Shown here: piece after piece, positions 36,764 through 46,546 of the stretch
Layout: each line of letters opens with the position of its first letter
How positions within the stretch are numbered: position 1 is the stretch's first letter
Assembly (NCBI GenBank): GCA_018257865.1
Contig: JAEUBA010000008.1
Location: forward strand, 310,001-374,000
From: Stereocaulon alpinum
Lineage: Eukaryota > Ascomycota > Lecanoromycetes > Lecanorales > Stereocaulaceae
DNA length: 64,000 nucleotides
Direction: 5' to 3'
Position numbers and translations under genes: made by a program
The notes under the pieces: model-generated
What the model was told of the DNA's origin: nothing
Databases searched by the model: none
The model's input: the letters and a program-made list of their open reading frames with translations, nothing else

Positions 36764-38906
36764 ATTGGATCAATGCCAAAGGCGAAGAAGAGAGCATCAG
36801 AAGTCTGGAATGACATTGACTAGAGCTGACGGGTATTTGAGATAAGACGAGCAGCATAATAACTCTTTCTTAGATCCCAGCCAAAGTCCGATAGCGTACC
36901 ACTGCAAATTGCTGTGGAGAAGAAGTGTGCTTAGTGAGATCCTTCAAAGCCAGATGTGTAAATAACCATGTGCATTTTCGCCTGTCAAATCTTGATCGTC
37001 CTTGTCTCCCACGGTTTGGCGCGGGAGGTATCGTGACTCAGACGTTAGACTTTTGATCAACAGCGAAGGTCAAGTCACGTAGCCTGAACAAGCAACGCGT
37101 GTCATTGCGAGCGAAGCCACTGGTGGAAGGTCTCGTCTAAGTGTTGGCTTTTCGAGGTCTTCAGGTTCTGATATTCAAGGTTTAAAGATAACGCCAGTGT
37201 GCTGATAGGCTGCCGTAGATCGCTGGTCTTACGTGGGGTACAGTTGATCTGTTGATCAAGGGCTGACCTCCAACGAGACGAAATCGAACCATTGGAGCGC
37301 ATATCACCCACTCACTTCTAGATCCGTTCAGATGCAAGCCATGCGCGATCATGCGAAGAATCTTCCGATAGGACGGATTCATGTATGTGAAACATGTGAT
37401 AACTGAGCAGTCAAATCGTGGACTGGGATCGACTGGAGACTTGGAAGACACGTACAATATCCGAATGTGGTGGCACTTTGTTGGTAATCCTTGAAGCGGC
37501 TTTTCAAAAAGCCAGACTTCCTTAATCATGATGGTACCTTGTGCTTTATTAGATCTACTCTCTTGACTCCGGTAAAAGCAGATACGTACACGACTACGAG
37601 CCTTGAGGGGAAGAGCTGACGTGGGGGGTCAACTCGAACACACGCTCGCTCGCAATGGCCTGCGAGACAGGGACTGCGAGACCTGCGAGGGTGCTAGAGA
37701 GAGCTAGCCATCGTTATCATGCTAGAGCTGACAGGAAGGGCTATTCGCCCTGATGGCGTGTGGTCTTCCCTGGTCAAACAAGCTACCCAACGTATCGGAT
37801 ACATAGGCACTGGCGGACACTAGTGACACCGGCTGGTAGCGTTCTAAGTCGGTCTAAATCCTGGCCCTCACATGGCTGAAGGCCGAAGGATCTACGATAT
37901 CCCGAGTCCTGGGCACTGGTAACAGACCATTCCCACAACGGGAAGGACAAGTGCACTTGCTTGGTTAGTATTCATACCTCATTAAATGTGGCCACCAATC
38001 AAGAGGCATAGATTTTGACGACGGGATTTGTTGAGTGGCCCGTCTCCGCGCAGAGGTCACATGCATGATCTACTAGTACTGCCGTGCATAGCAAATGTCC
38101 TCCCGGGGCTGACAGCTCGCCTTAGAGGGTTGCGCCTGCTAATAATGATGTGGGTCGATGTCCTGAATGTGGTAACCTTCGGCTCGGTCAACGAGCTGTT
38201 TTCGTTAACTTTTGTGGACATCAGTGGTTGCCAAAGCCATTTCTTCAAGATCATGCCGTTCCTTGATGCCATGTAAACTTACTTTTGGCGCCTGTATCCG
38301 GACACATGTTGGCAATTTCCCGTCCTATACACACTTACGGTCTTCAACATTCGCTTATGCGGCCTGTACGAGGTTTCTCCACTTCGGCGCAGGCTAGAGG
38401 TTGTGGTTAACCGCCCGTCCAATGAACACCCTCCGTACCTTAGGATTTATCGTGCATCACAGAACAGCCAGGCTCATGCAGCTACTCCCTTAGCCACCTT
38501 CTCGGTCATCTCGCCGATCCTGCGTCACAAGGTACGAATCGCATTCACTGCTTACAATGGGATGTTGGCAGCGTCAATATCGACTCGGAGATCCTCGAGC
38601 ATACGATACAGATGCCGTAAGAACATTGTCAGTTTCGAAGATCACCGGGGTGATCTCTCCAAGCCTCAAGCTTTCGCCTGACATTGAAGCTACGTTGAGA
38701 CCGCTTGACAGCTAACGCCACGAGACCTGTAGTTCCCATGCGGGTCCAAATGACGCCCAGCACGCACAATAGGCCTGTGAGACACTGTTCTCACTGGAGC
38801 ATGCGTGAACAAGCGCCTTCAGGACTGGCTCTTTGGGAAGACTGGAGGACGTACTGCGGGGTCTTATCTCGCATATGAATGTGTCTCACACCTAAAGCTA
38901 TAGGGA
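36764..38906. other. 2.1-kb intergenic region before the hydrolase pseudogene
   Basis: A 115-codon minus-strand ATG frame lies at 37182-37529 but shows no recognisable motif or splice partner, so I leave it uncalled. The rest shows only short frames. Decayed coding DNA is possible, given the pseudogene next to it. Confidence 0.4.
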
Positions 38907-40122
38907 ATGGCAAGCCATTATTCTTTCAATTGCTCAAGACAGAAGCTCGCTGCCTTGTGCTGCGCATTGAGTCTGTTCCAGCCACCATTGTCTACTACTG
39001 GGCCCAGCAAGCAACTCAAAGCACTGCATAGGAGAAACACGTTCTATGCAAGTGGGGAGTATGTCTTGTATGTAACGCAGAGCGGCAACATCCAGATTAA
39101 CTAGCAATATGTGGAAGAATTTATTCCGGCGTCCGGCTTGAAGCACCCATACCCAATAGTCTCCTTCCGGCGTTTCAGGGTCTGTGAGTACGTTGATCAT
39201 GATCTCCAACAAAGCCATATTGATAATCTGAATAGCAATGGCTCAACAAGGAGGATGGCAAAGCAGGCTGGGCACCCTCCTTCCTCAATCAAGGCTCTGT
39301 AGTCTACATCCTGGACATCTGGAGCGTAGGTAGATCAAGCGGCACAGATATACCACCAGTGTTCCAGGGTGGAACAGTGGAGCTCGTAGATGTTGCCTTC
39401 TTAGCACCAGGAATTTACAGAATCTACTACCAAGCGTCATTCAATACCCATTTCCCAGGAGTAAGGCTTCAATCTCACATTCTGGGGTTGGAATTGCAAC
39501 ATCATGCTGATAGCGCATTCAGACTGGCTTGAAAGGCGACCCGGCCTTCGATGACTTCTACGCTCGCTTCCTTTCCCTCGCATTCAACACCAGGCAAGGA
39601 AACATCACGCGGACATCAACCTACGCACTCCTCAGAACGATCAGCCCCGCATTCCTCATCTCACACTCCCTAAGGGGCTCCTCTGCCGCTTTCTCGCCGC
39701 CGACGCTGCCTAGCGCTTGTAAAAGGCCATGTCGCCGTCGAGGCTGAACAAGGGCCCTTCGCAAATCACCAGTCTACTATCTTTGGCGCCAATACGTCTT
39801 TGCCCACCCGGGCATACGTAGTTACCGACGTACCACTCACGTATGATCCTCCGGTGATTGATCAGAGCCAGCTTGTCAAGGAGACCACTGGTATCCTCCA
39901 ATACAAGGCCGGGAAGCTGTTCAGGTATCTGTGCACAAAGCACGGCAACCCAGTCCATGAAATGGCGAACATCGCTGAGGCGCCGGTCCTGTTTTTGACG
40001 GGGCAGGCCAGCGTGCATGTCTTTCATGATCGGTGTCTTGTGCAGTTTCTTGAGCCACCGTGAAATTTATCAAGTTGGTGGGTATTGGAATTGAAGGGAA
40101 TGGGCATTCTAGTATGTTGTAG
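38907..40122 (+). pseudogene. Decayed secreted alpha/beta hydrolase
   Basis: Successive frames match one secreted fungal alpha/beta-hydrolase, in the right order, but cannot be joined into one protein. Pieces: a hydrophobic start and 'RRNTFYASGEYV'; after an in-frame TAG at about 39102, 'VEEFIPASGLKHPYPIV'; then 'GKAGWAPSFLNQGSVVYILD'; after a plausible intron near 39460-39523, 'GDPAFDDFYARFLSLAF' and the nucleophile-elbow region 'LISHSLRGSSAAF' (normally GHSxGG-like, Gly replaced by Arg); then a frame change near 39690 to 'VKGHVAVEAEQGPF' and 'APVLFLTGQASVHVFHD'; a last frame change near 40052 to 'VKFIKLVG'. The breaks are scattered, so loss of function is more likely than wrong splicing. 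The intact enzyme would have been an extracellular esterase-like hydrolase. Confidence 0.75.
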
Positions 40123-40485
40123 AAGGATAGTGATAGCGTTGCGACGTATATCCTAAGTCGACTCCCATCGCATGGGTGATGGGAAGAATGGTATGAGTGA
40201 ATCCTGGACTTAGGAGAGGTACTAAAACTGGGCCAGACAAATGCGTTCTCAATGCTGAAGGCATGAGGAGACGGGTGGCAACGACATGTGAGCTTGCATC
40301 GTACGTATACTTCATATATGAAAGATTCATCAGATTCTTACTCAAAGTACTAGGACTAATTCCAAACTGCGCTAATCGATAGATTCTCAAGCAAGCACCG
40401 GAAATTCTCACCAGCACCAACAGCTCTCTAGTGCCCTTTCCGTTTCCTACAACCACCACCGTCTTCCACATCACCATCACCGCTC
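40123..40485. other. Intergenic between pseudogene and F-box-like gene
   Basis: 363 bp with no gene recognised; it includes the 3' side of the minus-strand F-box-like gene. Confidence 0.5.
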
Positions 40486-41109
40486 TCACTTTCCCTTTTC
40501 CTCTTCGCCACCCAGTCTCTCGACCAGCTCTGAACTCTCATTATCAACGCCTCCTTCTCCCTTCGCATCCACCCCATTCCCAGCGCGACACCTCACCCTC
40601 CTCTCGGACCTCTCCTCCAGAAACCCCTCCACAATCGCCCTCAAACCATCCAGTCCCCTTCCCCCCATCACCTCCTGCCCCTCCTCCCACCTCATCACCA
40701 CCTTCACGCCAGGAGGCAGAACCCCCAAACCCCCCAACACCCTCCCCACCGCCTCTCCCAGCATCTGCTCCTGCACCCTTCCCAAAAGAAATGCCAAACT
40801 GAGCCCCGTCCTCCTCGTCTCTCTCCCACCCATCCTCTCCGTCCTCTTAACCCGCCATCGCCCTCTCCGCCTCTCATCGTTGCGTTTCGGTTCTGGGAAT
40901 ACAAGCGTTACGGATTTGATGGTGGGTGAGAGTGCGAGGACGGAGCAGATGGAAGCCATGTTGGCCACGAGACGCCGGAGGTAATAGTCGTTTTGGAAAC
41001 CGTGGTGGGCGAGGTCGATTAGGGGGATGTGGAGGTCGATGAGGAGGCGGATGTGCGTTATGTATTTGGATATGGGCAGGCACTGAGGGGGGCCCACCAT
41101 CTGGAGCGA

Positions 41110-41161
<52 letters not shown>

Positions 41162-41466
41162 AGTTGCTCTCGCTCTTGCTCTCGACCTCCCAATGAAAGA
41201 ATTTGCCCCCTCATCTCCTCCACCCTCCCTGCCTGAACGCACGGAAGCGTATAATCAACTTCAATACTAAATACATTCTCTCTATAGAACACCTCTTTTG
41301 CCTCTGCATGGATCTGCTTGTTCAAAAGTAAGATGGAGACGGGGAAACCGTAGGCTGTGGAGGAGAGCAGTTGGTCCGTTGTTCCTGGGAGGCTGTGGGA
41401 GTGCGGGAGGAGGCTGTGACGGTAGATTTGGAAGCGGAGTTCGAGGGGGAGGGAGAGGAGGGACAT
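40486..41466 (-). CDS. F-box-like / 2EXR-type protein with polyglutamine tract, 326 aa
   Basis: Single exon with an ATG start. Residues 1-17 read MSLLSLPLELRFQIYRH, the F-box-like helix, and about residues 45-66 carry 'ILLLNKQIHAEAKEVFYREN', the second block. Residues ~101-117 are a run of 17 glutamines encoded by alternating CAG and CAA codons. After it come 'YITHIRLLIDLHIPLIDLAHHG' and a charged, Arg/Glu/Gly-rich C-terminus (MGGRETRR, EEGQEVMGGRG). This is the longest family member in the window. The tail's low complexity produces long antisense frames that are not genes. Function unknown. Confidence 0.7.
41110..41160. repeat. CAG/CAA hexanucleotide repeat encoding 17 Gln
   Basis: 51 bases of strictly alternating CTG and TTG triplets on the plus strand (CAG/CAA on the coding strand). 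Alternation of two codons makes a 6-bp unit repeated eight and a half times. Length is likely polymorphic. Confidence 0.9.
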
Positions 41467-41660
41467 TTTGTTGGGTTGTGGGTTGTGGGTTTTGGTGGTT
41501 GATGGTTGATGGTTGCGTCGTAGTTGGTGATGGGAGTGGTGGTTATGTATTGGAATGCGTGGGGAGAGACGAGAGGTAGTAGTGGAAGCACAAGTGAGAT
41601 GAAACGCAAGAAAGAATCAGGTACTTGAGACATCGCACACAAAACGGGGAGGTTTTTCAT

Positions 41661-41682
41661 ATGTTTCATGCATGTGAAACAT
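41661..41682. promoter_or_regulatory. Inverted pair of TGAAACA motifs (Ste12 pheromone-response-element-like)
   Basis: Perfect 8-bp arms ATGTTTCA and TGAAACAT are separated by 6 bp, so each arm contains TGAAACA on opposite strands. TGAAACA is the yeast Ste12 binding consensus. It lies about 195 bp upstream of the polyQ F-box-like start codon. Binding is inferred from the motif only. Confidence 0.4.
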
Positions 41683-41697
41683 GTTTGCCCCGTGGTT

Positions 41698-41751
41698 GAG
41701 AAGGCTGGGGTCGTACAAGCGGGTGAGAAGGCTGGGGTTGTACAAAGAGGG
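41698..41751. repeat. 27-bp tandem duplication
   Basis: Two adjacent 27-bp units starting GAGAAGGCTGGGG and continuing TYGTACAAR differ at only a few positions. It sits just upstream of the TGAAACA palindrome in the same promoter region. Confidence 0.8.
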
Positions 41752-42881
41752 AAGGCATGTGATTTCTCATGTTAGGGCGGGAAAATCGGAGGAGAGCGCG
41801 GAGGGAACGCGTAGAGGATGGAGAATGCGATGTTGACGGAGATGTATCTACCTGTGTGTATCAGATCTGCAAAGTCTCAATGCATGAACGTAATGTTTGT
41901 TGGTGGTGGAAGGTATTCAGAAATGAAAAAATACGCGAGGTCCGTCGCACAAAACCAAAGCGGCATTGGAGTTACACAAAACAAATGATTCTGGGTATCA
42001 CGTTACAACTTCACTCCCGCATACCCATAACCTCATCCAAGCATAAGTTCCCTCTGCATCAGTCGCGCTTCTACAATCTCGACCACTAGCGAGCTCTTCA
42101 TCCGATGCGCTATCGCTTTCGGCAACGAAGCCATCGGTTCAAGAATGTGCGTAATATGATGTGTTGTCGTGCGAACTCCAGCTTAGGGGGTGAGCTATTT
42201 TCAGATGATTTGTAGGTTACTGCGGTTGGTAGACTAGGTGTGATCGATGGTATTTGGCTAGAGGCGGAATTGTTGAGGTGCGCGGGGTAGGAGCTTTGCA
42301 AATTGAGTTGATATGGCCGCGGAACTAGCGTCGATTTGATTATACTTTTAGGACGTGAGCGAGGTTAATACATAGTCGTGCAGTTTCGAGCTGCGGTAAG
42401 ATCTGCGATGATTTTGGTCGAAGGGGTCAATTGTTTGGGCATGATCTGTTAGGGGCGTAGATTCGCTAGCTGTTTTTCTGGAGGATGATGGTGGTTTTGT
42501 AGAATGTTGATAGAGCTTCATTGTAGATCTACGAGTTTGCTTTGAGAATCGATATGGGGAAGGTGTGGCTGCGTTAGTCGCTATAACAATTTTGATGGTC
42601 GGCCAAGCCGGACACTGTCTGGATTTTAGTGGTCAGAAGCTCTGTGTAGATCTGATTACGGATTTTCGCGGGCAGCTGTGGGAACGTTGTCATTTTCGTG
42701 TTAGGACCAAAGTTACAAAAGCTGGTGGCTGCTTCGGTCGGAGGAAAGTTGTCTGAACAATGCTAGCGTCTTCGAGAAAGTTTGAGGAAGGCATAGGGTG
42801 CAAAGGTTAACAGTATCTCCGCAGATTTTCCACTGCTTAGTAGCAAGCTCAGCTGTTTTCGCCCATCACTGACTCGCTTCC

Positions 42882-43562
42882 TCACGCCATGATATCCGTT
42901 AGAGCCTTGATAATGTATTGCGACACTCGCTCCCGAGTTTCATTTGGCCAAATCCTATGCTGGATGCCAAACGTATATAAAATTGAATTAGGCAGAGCAC
43001 TCATAGGTCCCACCACCAGGAAACCTTTGAACGCCGCTATTCTGACGCCCTGACCAGGCAACGCGGAAGCTGCTGAGTAATACCGTAATTGCCAAGAATA
43101 ACTCTCACATGGCGAATTCAATTCGAATGAGCGTAGGGCGCAGTGCTCGTCAAAAATTTTGCCAATTTCCTTCATCTGCTCCCTCACGAAGCTTCGAGTA
43201 CGTACGCCAGGGCTCCACCATTGAAGTGAGATGCATAATCGCAGAGCCGAGACATGGTGTATCTTAGAGGCGAGCTTTTGTCTGAGCAATCTTTGTTGTT
43301 GTGATCTCACTCGGTCGTAGTCAAGATAAGAGTAATCGTAACCGAGGTTGAGTGTGAATATAGTCGTTTTGTATATAACACACATAGCTTCATAGTATAT
43401 CTGCTTGTTGGCCAGAAGAATAGAGGCAAATCTCATGCAACATCTGGTACGACTTGATGTGTGCAACCGTTCGTTGCCTAGGAATACTTTGAAATTATCG
43501 ACGGATAGTTCTTCGTAGACTTGGAAACGGACTTCTCTTGGAAGCCCAAGGAACGACGCCAT
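42882..43562 (-). CDS. F-box-like / 2EXR-type hypothetical protein, 226 aa
   Basis: Single exon from ATG 43562 (the frame runs 7 codons further upstream only from a TTG). It starts MASFLGLPREVRFQVYEEL, the F-box-like helix, and carries 'ILLANKQIYYEAMCVIYKTT' at about residues 50-70, the second family block. The rest, including 'RLCISLQWWSPGVRTRSFVREQ' near the middle, is family-variable. A broken relative with the same orientation lies 770 bp upstream (44331-44524). Function unknown. Confidence 0.7.
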   Translation of the reverse strand: MASFLGLPREVRFQVYEELSVDNFKVFLGNERLHTSSRTRCCMRFASILLANKQIYYEAMCVIYKTTIFTLNLGYDYSYLDYDRVRSQQQRLLRQKLASKIHHVSALRLCISLQWWSPGVRTRSFVREQMKEIGKIFDEHCALRSFELNSPCESYSWQLRYYSAASALPGQGVRIAAFKGFLVVGPMSALPNSILYTFGIQHRIWPNETRERVSQYIIKALTDIMA

Positions 43563-44330
43563 TCCTGGTGAGAGCGGTGTCAAAGTAATGTCCAGACGGT
43601 CTACGGTGACATTTATATCAGCATCTGATGAGTAAAAGATGTTGGTGCGTTGAGTCGGATTGAGCAGACTATAAGGTTCCCCATGCCTGTGAAAATTTCT
43701 TATTGCTGTTGAAGGGTAACTTTATTTGTTAGCGGCCTAGAAAACTTAGTGTCCCAGACCTCGTGCTCTGTTCGAACTCGAAGATATTGATGATGCCGCT
43801 CTCAAACCAAATTCTCCACGTTTCGACTGACTCGTTACTCGTCGAGCCATAACATCGTCTAAGCATTTTGCAACGTCCTAACGTAAGTCTCTGGTTGCTT
43901 TCATCATCCAGTCCTCAGCATGACTAGTGGCTTTATATGGTATTGACTTGGGCAAAATGGCCATATGAATTGCGTATGCTGCAATGCGTAGACTTTTCCA
44001 TATATATCACGCTGTTCCGACTGTGACTTCGGGCGGAGCGAGTGGTAGTTCTCGTGATCAAGCCATCTCATTTCTAATGAACAAAGAGTGGGGACACTAG
44101 GCAGAAACGTGCATGCGTCTTTCTTTCATTGCTCACGTATCCTCGTTCGTCTCAAAGGGGATGTTAGGCACCAGTCAAGCGGGACGCAAAGCCGCACGGC
44201 TTGAATGTCAAGATGAACGAAGGCAAACTGCACCTCGTTCTGCGGCCACAAATTATCGCAAATCATCTCCTCCTAGTCTGAGCGCGCAACTTTTACATCA
44301 GTATCCAAGACGAGCGTGAATTCAGATCTC
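43563..44330. other. Intergenic between F-box-like gene and its relic
   Basis: About 770 bp with no gene recognised. It contains the upstream region of the 226-aa F-box-like gene. Confidence 0.5.
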
Positions 44331-44524
44331 CTATAGATTAGGTCTGGCTTCCTCATAAATCTGCTTCTTGACTAAAAGAATTGAGAGCCCCTCTCGGTTG
44401 AATATCGAGGCGCAGGTCCCGGGGCCGGGTGCTGTTTGGTTCCAGAAGATCTTGACTTCTTCAACAGCGAGTTTCGCATAGATTTGAAGGCGCATTTCGA
44501 TAGGGAGTCAAGAAATGACGACAT
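44331..44524 (-). pseudogene. Truncated, frameshifted F-box-like fragment
   Basis: From ATG 44524 the reading MSSFLD is followed, after one missing base near 44509, by LPIEMRLQIYAKL in the next frame. That frame then carries a middle segment and 'ILLVKKQIYEEA' before a stop at 44331. These are exactly the two conserved blocks of the F-box-like family, in order and at the right spacing, but the frame is broken at the start and the C-terminal two thirds are absent. It is best read as a relic of a duplicated copy of the neighbouring gene family. Confidence 0.75.
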
Positions 44525-44855
44525 TCGTGTAATAGACCATTTCGAAGGTAACCGTATGCAACAAGTCCTGGGAAGCGATGCTGATTTGAAGGTCAAGGCA
44601 GGCTAAGTGGCGTCCAAATGTATCAGAAATTCATTTTCGAAGACAATGATATTTTCGACCAGCGCTGTCAAAATAAATATGCATAGCATTGGTTTTATCA
44701 CATGCTTTTGACATGCTTTTGGTGGGGAGAAAAGTCGTCCCTGCTTGGTAGCGAAGCCAGAGCTTGGTAGTTTTAGACATCACGCTTGACTTCAGCCTGT
44801 GAGCCCAGGCAATCCCTCTATGAAAACATCGAGACACGCAGAGAAGACCACATAT
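44525..44855. other. Intergenic
   Basis: 331 bp without a recognised gene, between the relic and the 3' end of the Helo-like protein gene. Confidence 0.5.
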
Positions 44856-46546
44856 TCAATACTGAATACTATTAAATGTCCGCAGGACCCCTAATTTCCA
44901 ATTCATTGCATCTCCCATGTCTGAGAGAGGGTTCGTCCACTTCCTAGTAGGAAATACAGCCTCTTCTTCTTCGCAAAGAATCGAACACGCCGAGATGTGG
45001 ACCTTGCGACGAGGTCGAGGCACTAAAGTATTGGGGTCATGGCCGGAGGACAAACGCCGGATAGATGGTGGCAAGTCTGGTGGAGGCTGCATGGCTGGGG
45101 AGTTGGCTGGATTGGGTCTGGAAGGGTTTGAAGAGACAGACACAAGCTCGGTAGGCAGATGCTCTGCCATCACATCGTCCTCGGCAGTATCGACAGGATA
45201 TTCTACATCTGACCAGACACACGGTAGAGATCCTGTGGTCTTTGGAACACTGGGTAGTGGTTTAGTACAGCTTTCTGCAGATCTCGAAGTGTTGCCGTCT
45301 TTTATTCCAGTATCTTCAAGCTCGGCTCTCTCAATCTCTTCATCTGCTTCCTCAGAGACTCTTTCAAGCTCCTTAGGACTTTGCGGCATAATAACTCCCT
45401 CCTTAAAAACTGGGGTGGAATTAGGGGCAACCGTGAACCGTCGATATATCAGGTGGCCGGTAAATTTCGACTGCGCATATTGATTGGTGTACTGCCCATT
45501 GAAGTATGCTGTCCTAATGAACGCGCTTTTCTACTTATTATGTCAGCATCCATTTGGAGAACGGTGTGCAAAACATACCTGCGCAGGAGGGTTGTACCAC
45601 GCATCGAAGGAGGCTACGCTGGCTTCGAGGCCGTATCCGTTGGAAGTATAGCGATGATGATTCCACAGCTCCATCGATGATATTGGAAGGGTAATGGCAG
45701 ACACATTAGAGACGTCACATAAACTCATTCCAGACAGGCTTGATGGGCCTTTGGATGTTGTAGATGACTCAGACTGCCCGAGATTGCTCAAAGCCGCTCG
45801 TTTGTAGACCGGAGATGTTTCAAGCTCATGGTCAAATGTAAATCCAAAGCAATTAGCCCGGCGGCTACTTGTACGACTATCATTTCTCTCATTGGTGGGG
45901 CTGTTTGCGCGTGAAGTCAAAGAAGCAGCCAGCGCAGGATGCATTCTCTCAAGGGCCTTTAACCGCCGGGACATATTGACATTCGACCGCAGTGGTTCCT
46001 GCACCAGCGTAGAAAGGTTCCGTGTGGACGCTTCGGCCCAATTCATGGAAGTGCTTTTGGCAAGATCCTCATTAGCATATCCACAATATCAACAAATGGG
46101 TGCCGAGAAAAGACCGACCAAGTCAAGATAGTCAACATGAAATTGAGAGATGCCTTTGATGATTGGAGACGTAGAAGAAGCTTCGAGATGGCGTTTTCAT
46201 TCATCGACCACTTCAGTCGGTCGATAACCCGCATGTGCCCGTCCGTCTTCAAGGACTCCAGCGTCTGCTCGAGCTCTGAGAAAAGCGATACACAGTCGGT
46301 AAAGATGACAATGAGGTGCTCAATCATGATGAGAGATCTTCGAGACCTTGCCGCTTCTCGTTTCCCGAGTATGAATTCTTCCAGCTGATGGAGACAGACA
46401 TAGATACCTGTGACTTCCATAAGGACACCTCGCGCGGACGTGGAAGCCCCGTTTGCACCATCAATGAATGTTTTTAGCAGACGAGAGACCTGCACAGCCG
46501 CGACAGTTATTCCGACTATCGAAGCTGATACCGACAAAGGGTCCAT
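44856..46546 (-). CDS. Protein with Helo-like/PigL_N-type N-terminal domain, about 531 aa
   Basis: Proposed exons 46546-46115, 46067-45579 and 45530-44856 (532 codons with stop). The second join (GCGCAG|GTATGT ... AAGTAG|AAAAGC) is strong; the first uses a weak donor (TCG|GTCTTT) and is tentative. The start MDPLSVSASIVGITVAAVQVS and the following helices to about residue 145 (LHQLEEFILGK, SLFSELEQTLESL, ISKLLLRLQSSKASLNFML) match the N-terminal domain found on fungal STAND/ankyrin proteins and on PigL-type proteins. No NACHT, NB-ARC or repeat domain follows. Instead there is a Ser/Thr/Pro-rich region and a conserved-looking centre (FIRTAYFNGQY). It may be a signalling or regulatory protein; membership in an incompatibility system is not shown. 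Confidence 0.65.

Larger units (their letters stand above)
41467..42881. other. Intergenic between two minus-strand F-box-like genes
   Basis: About 1.4 kb. It contains an inverted TGAAACA repeat and a 27-bp tandem duplication (listed separately) in the upstream region of the polyQ F-box-like gene. No gene recognised. Confidence 0.5.

Noticed and set aside
37182..37529. 115-codon minus-strand frame
   Set aside because: No motif, no splice partner, next to decayed DNA; not enough to call a gene.
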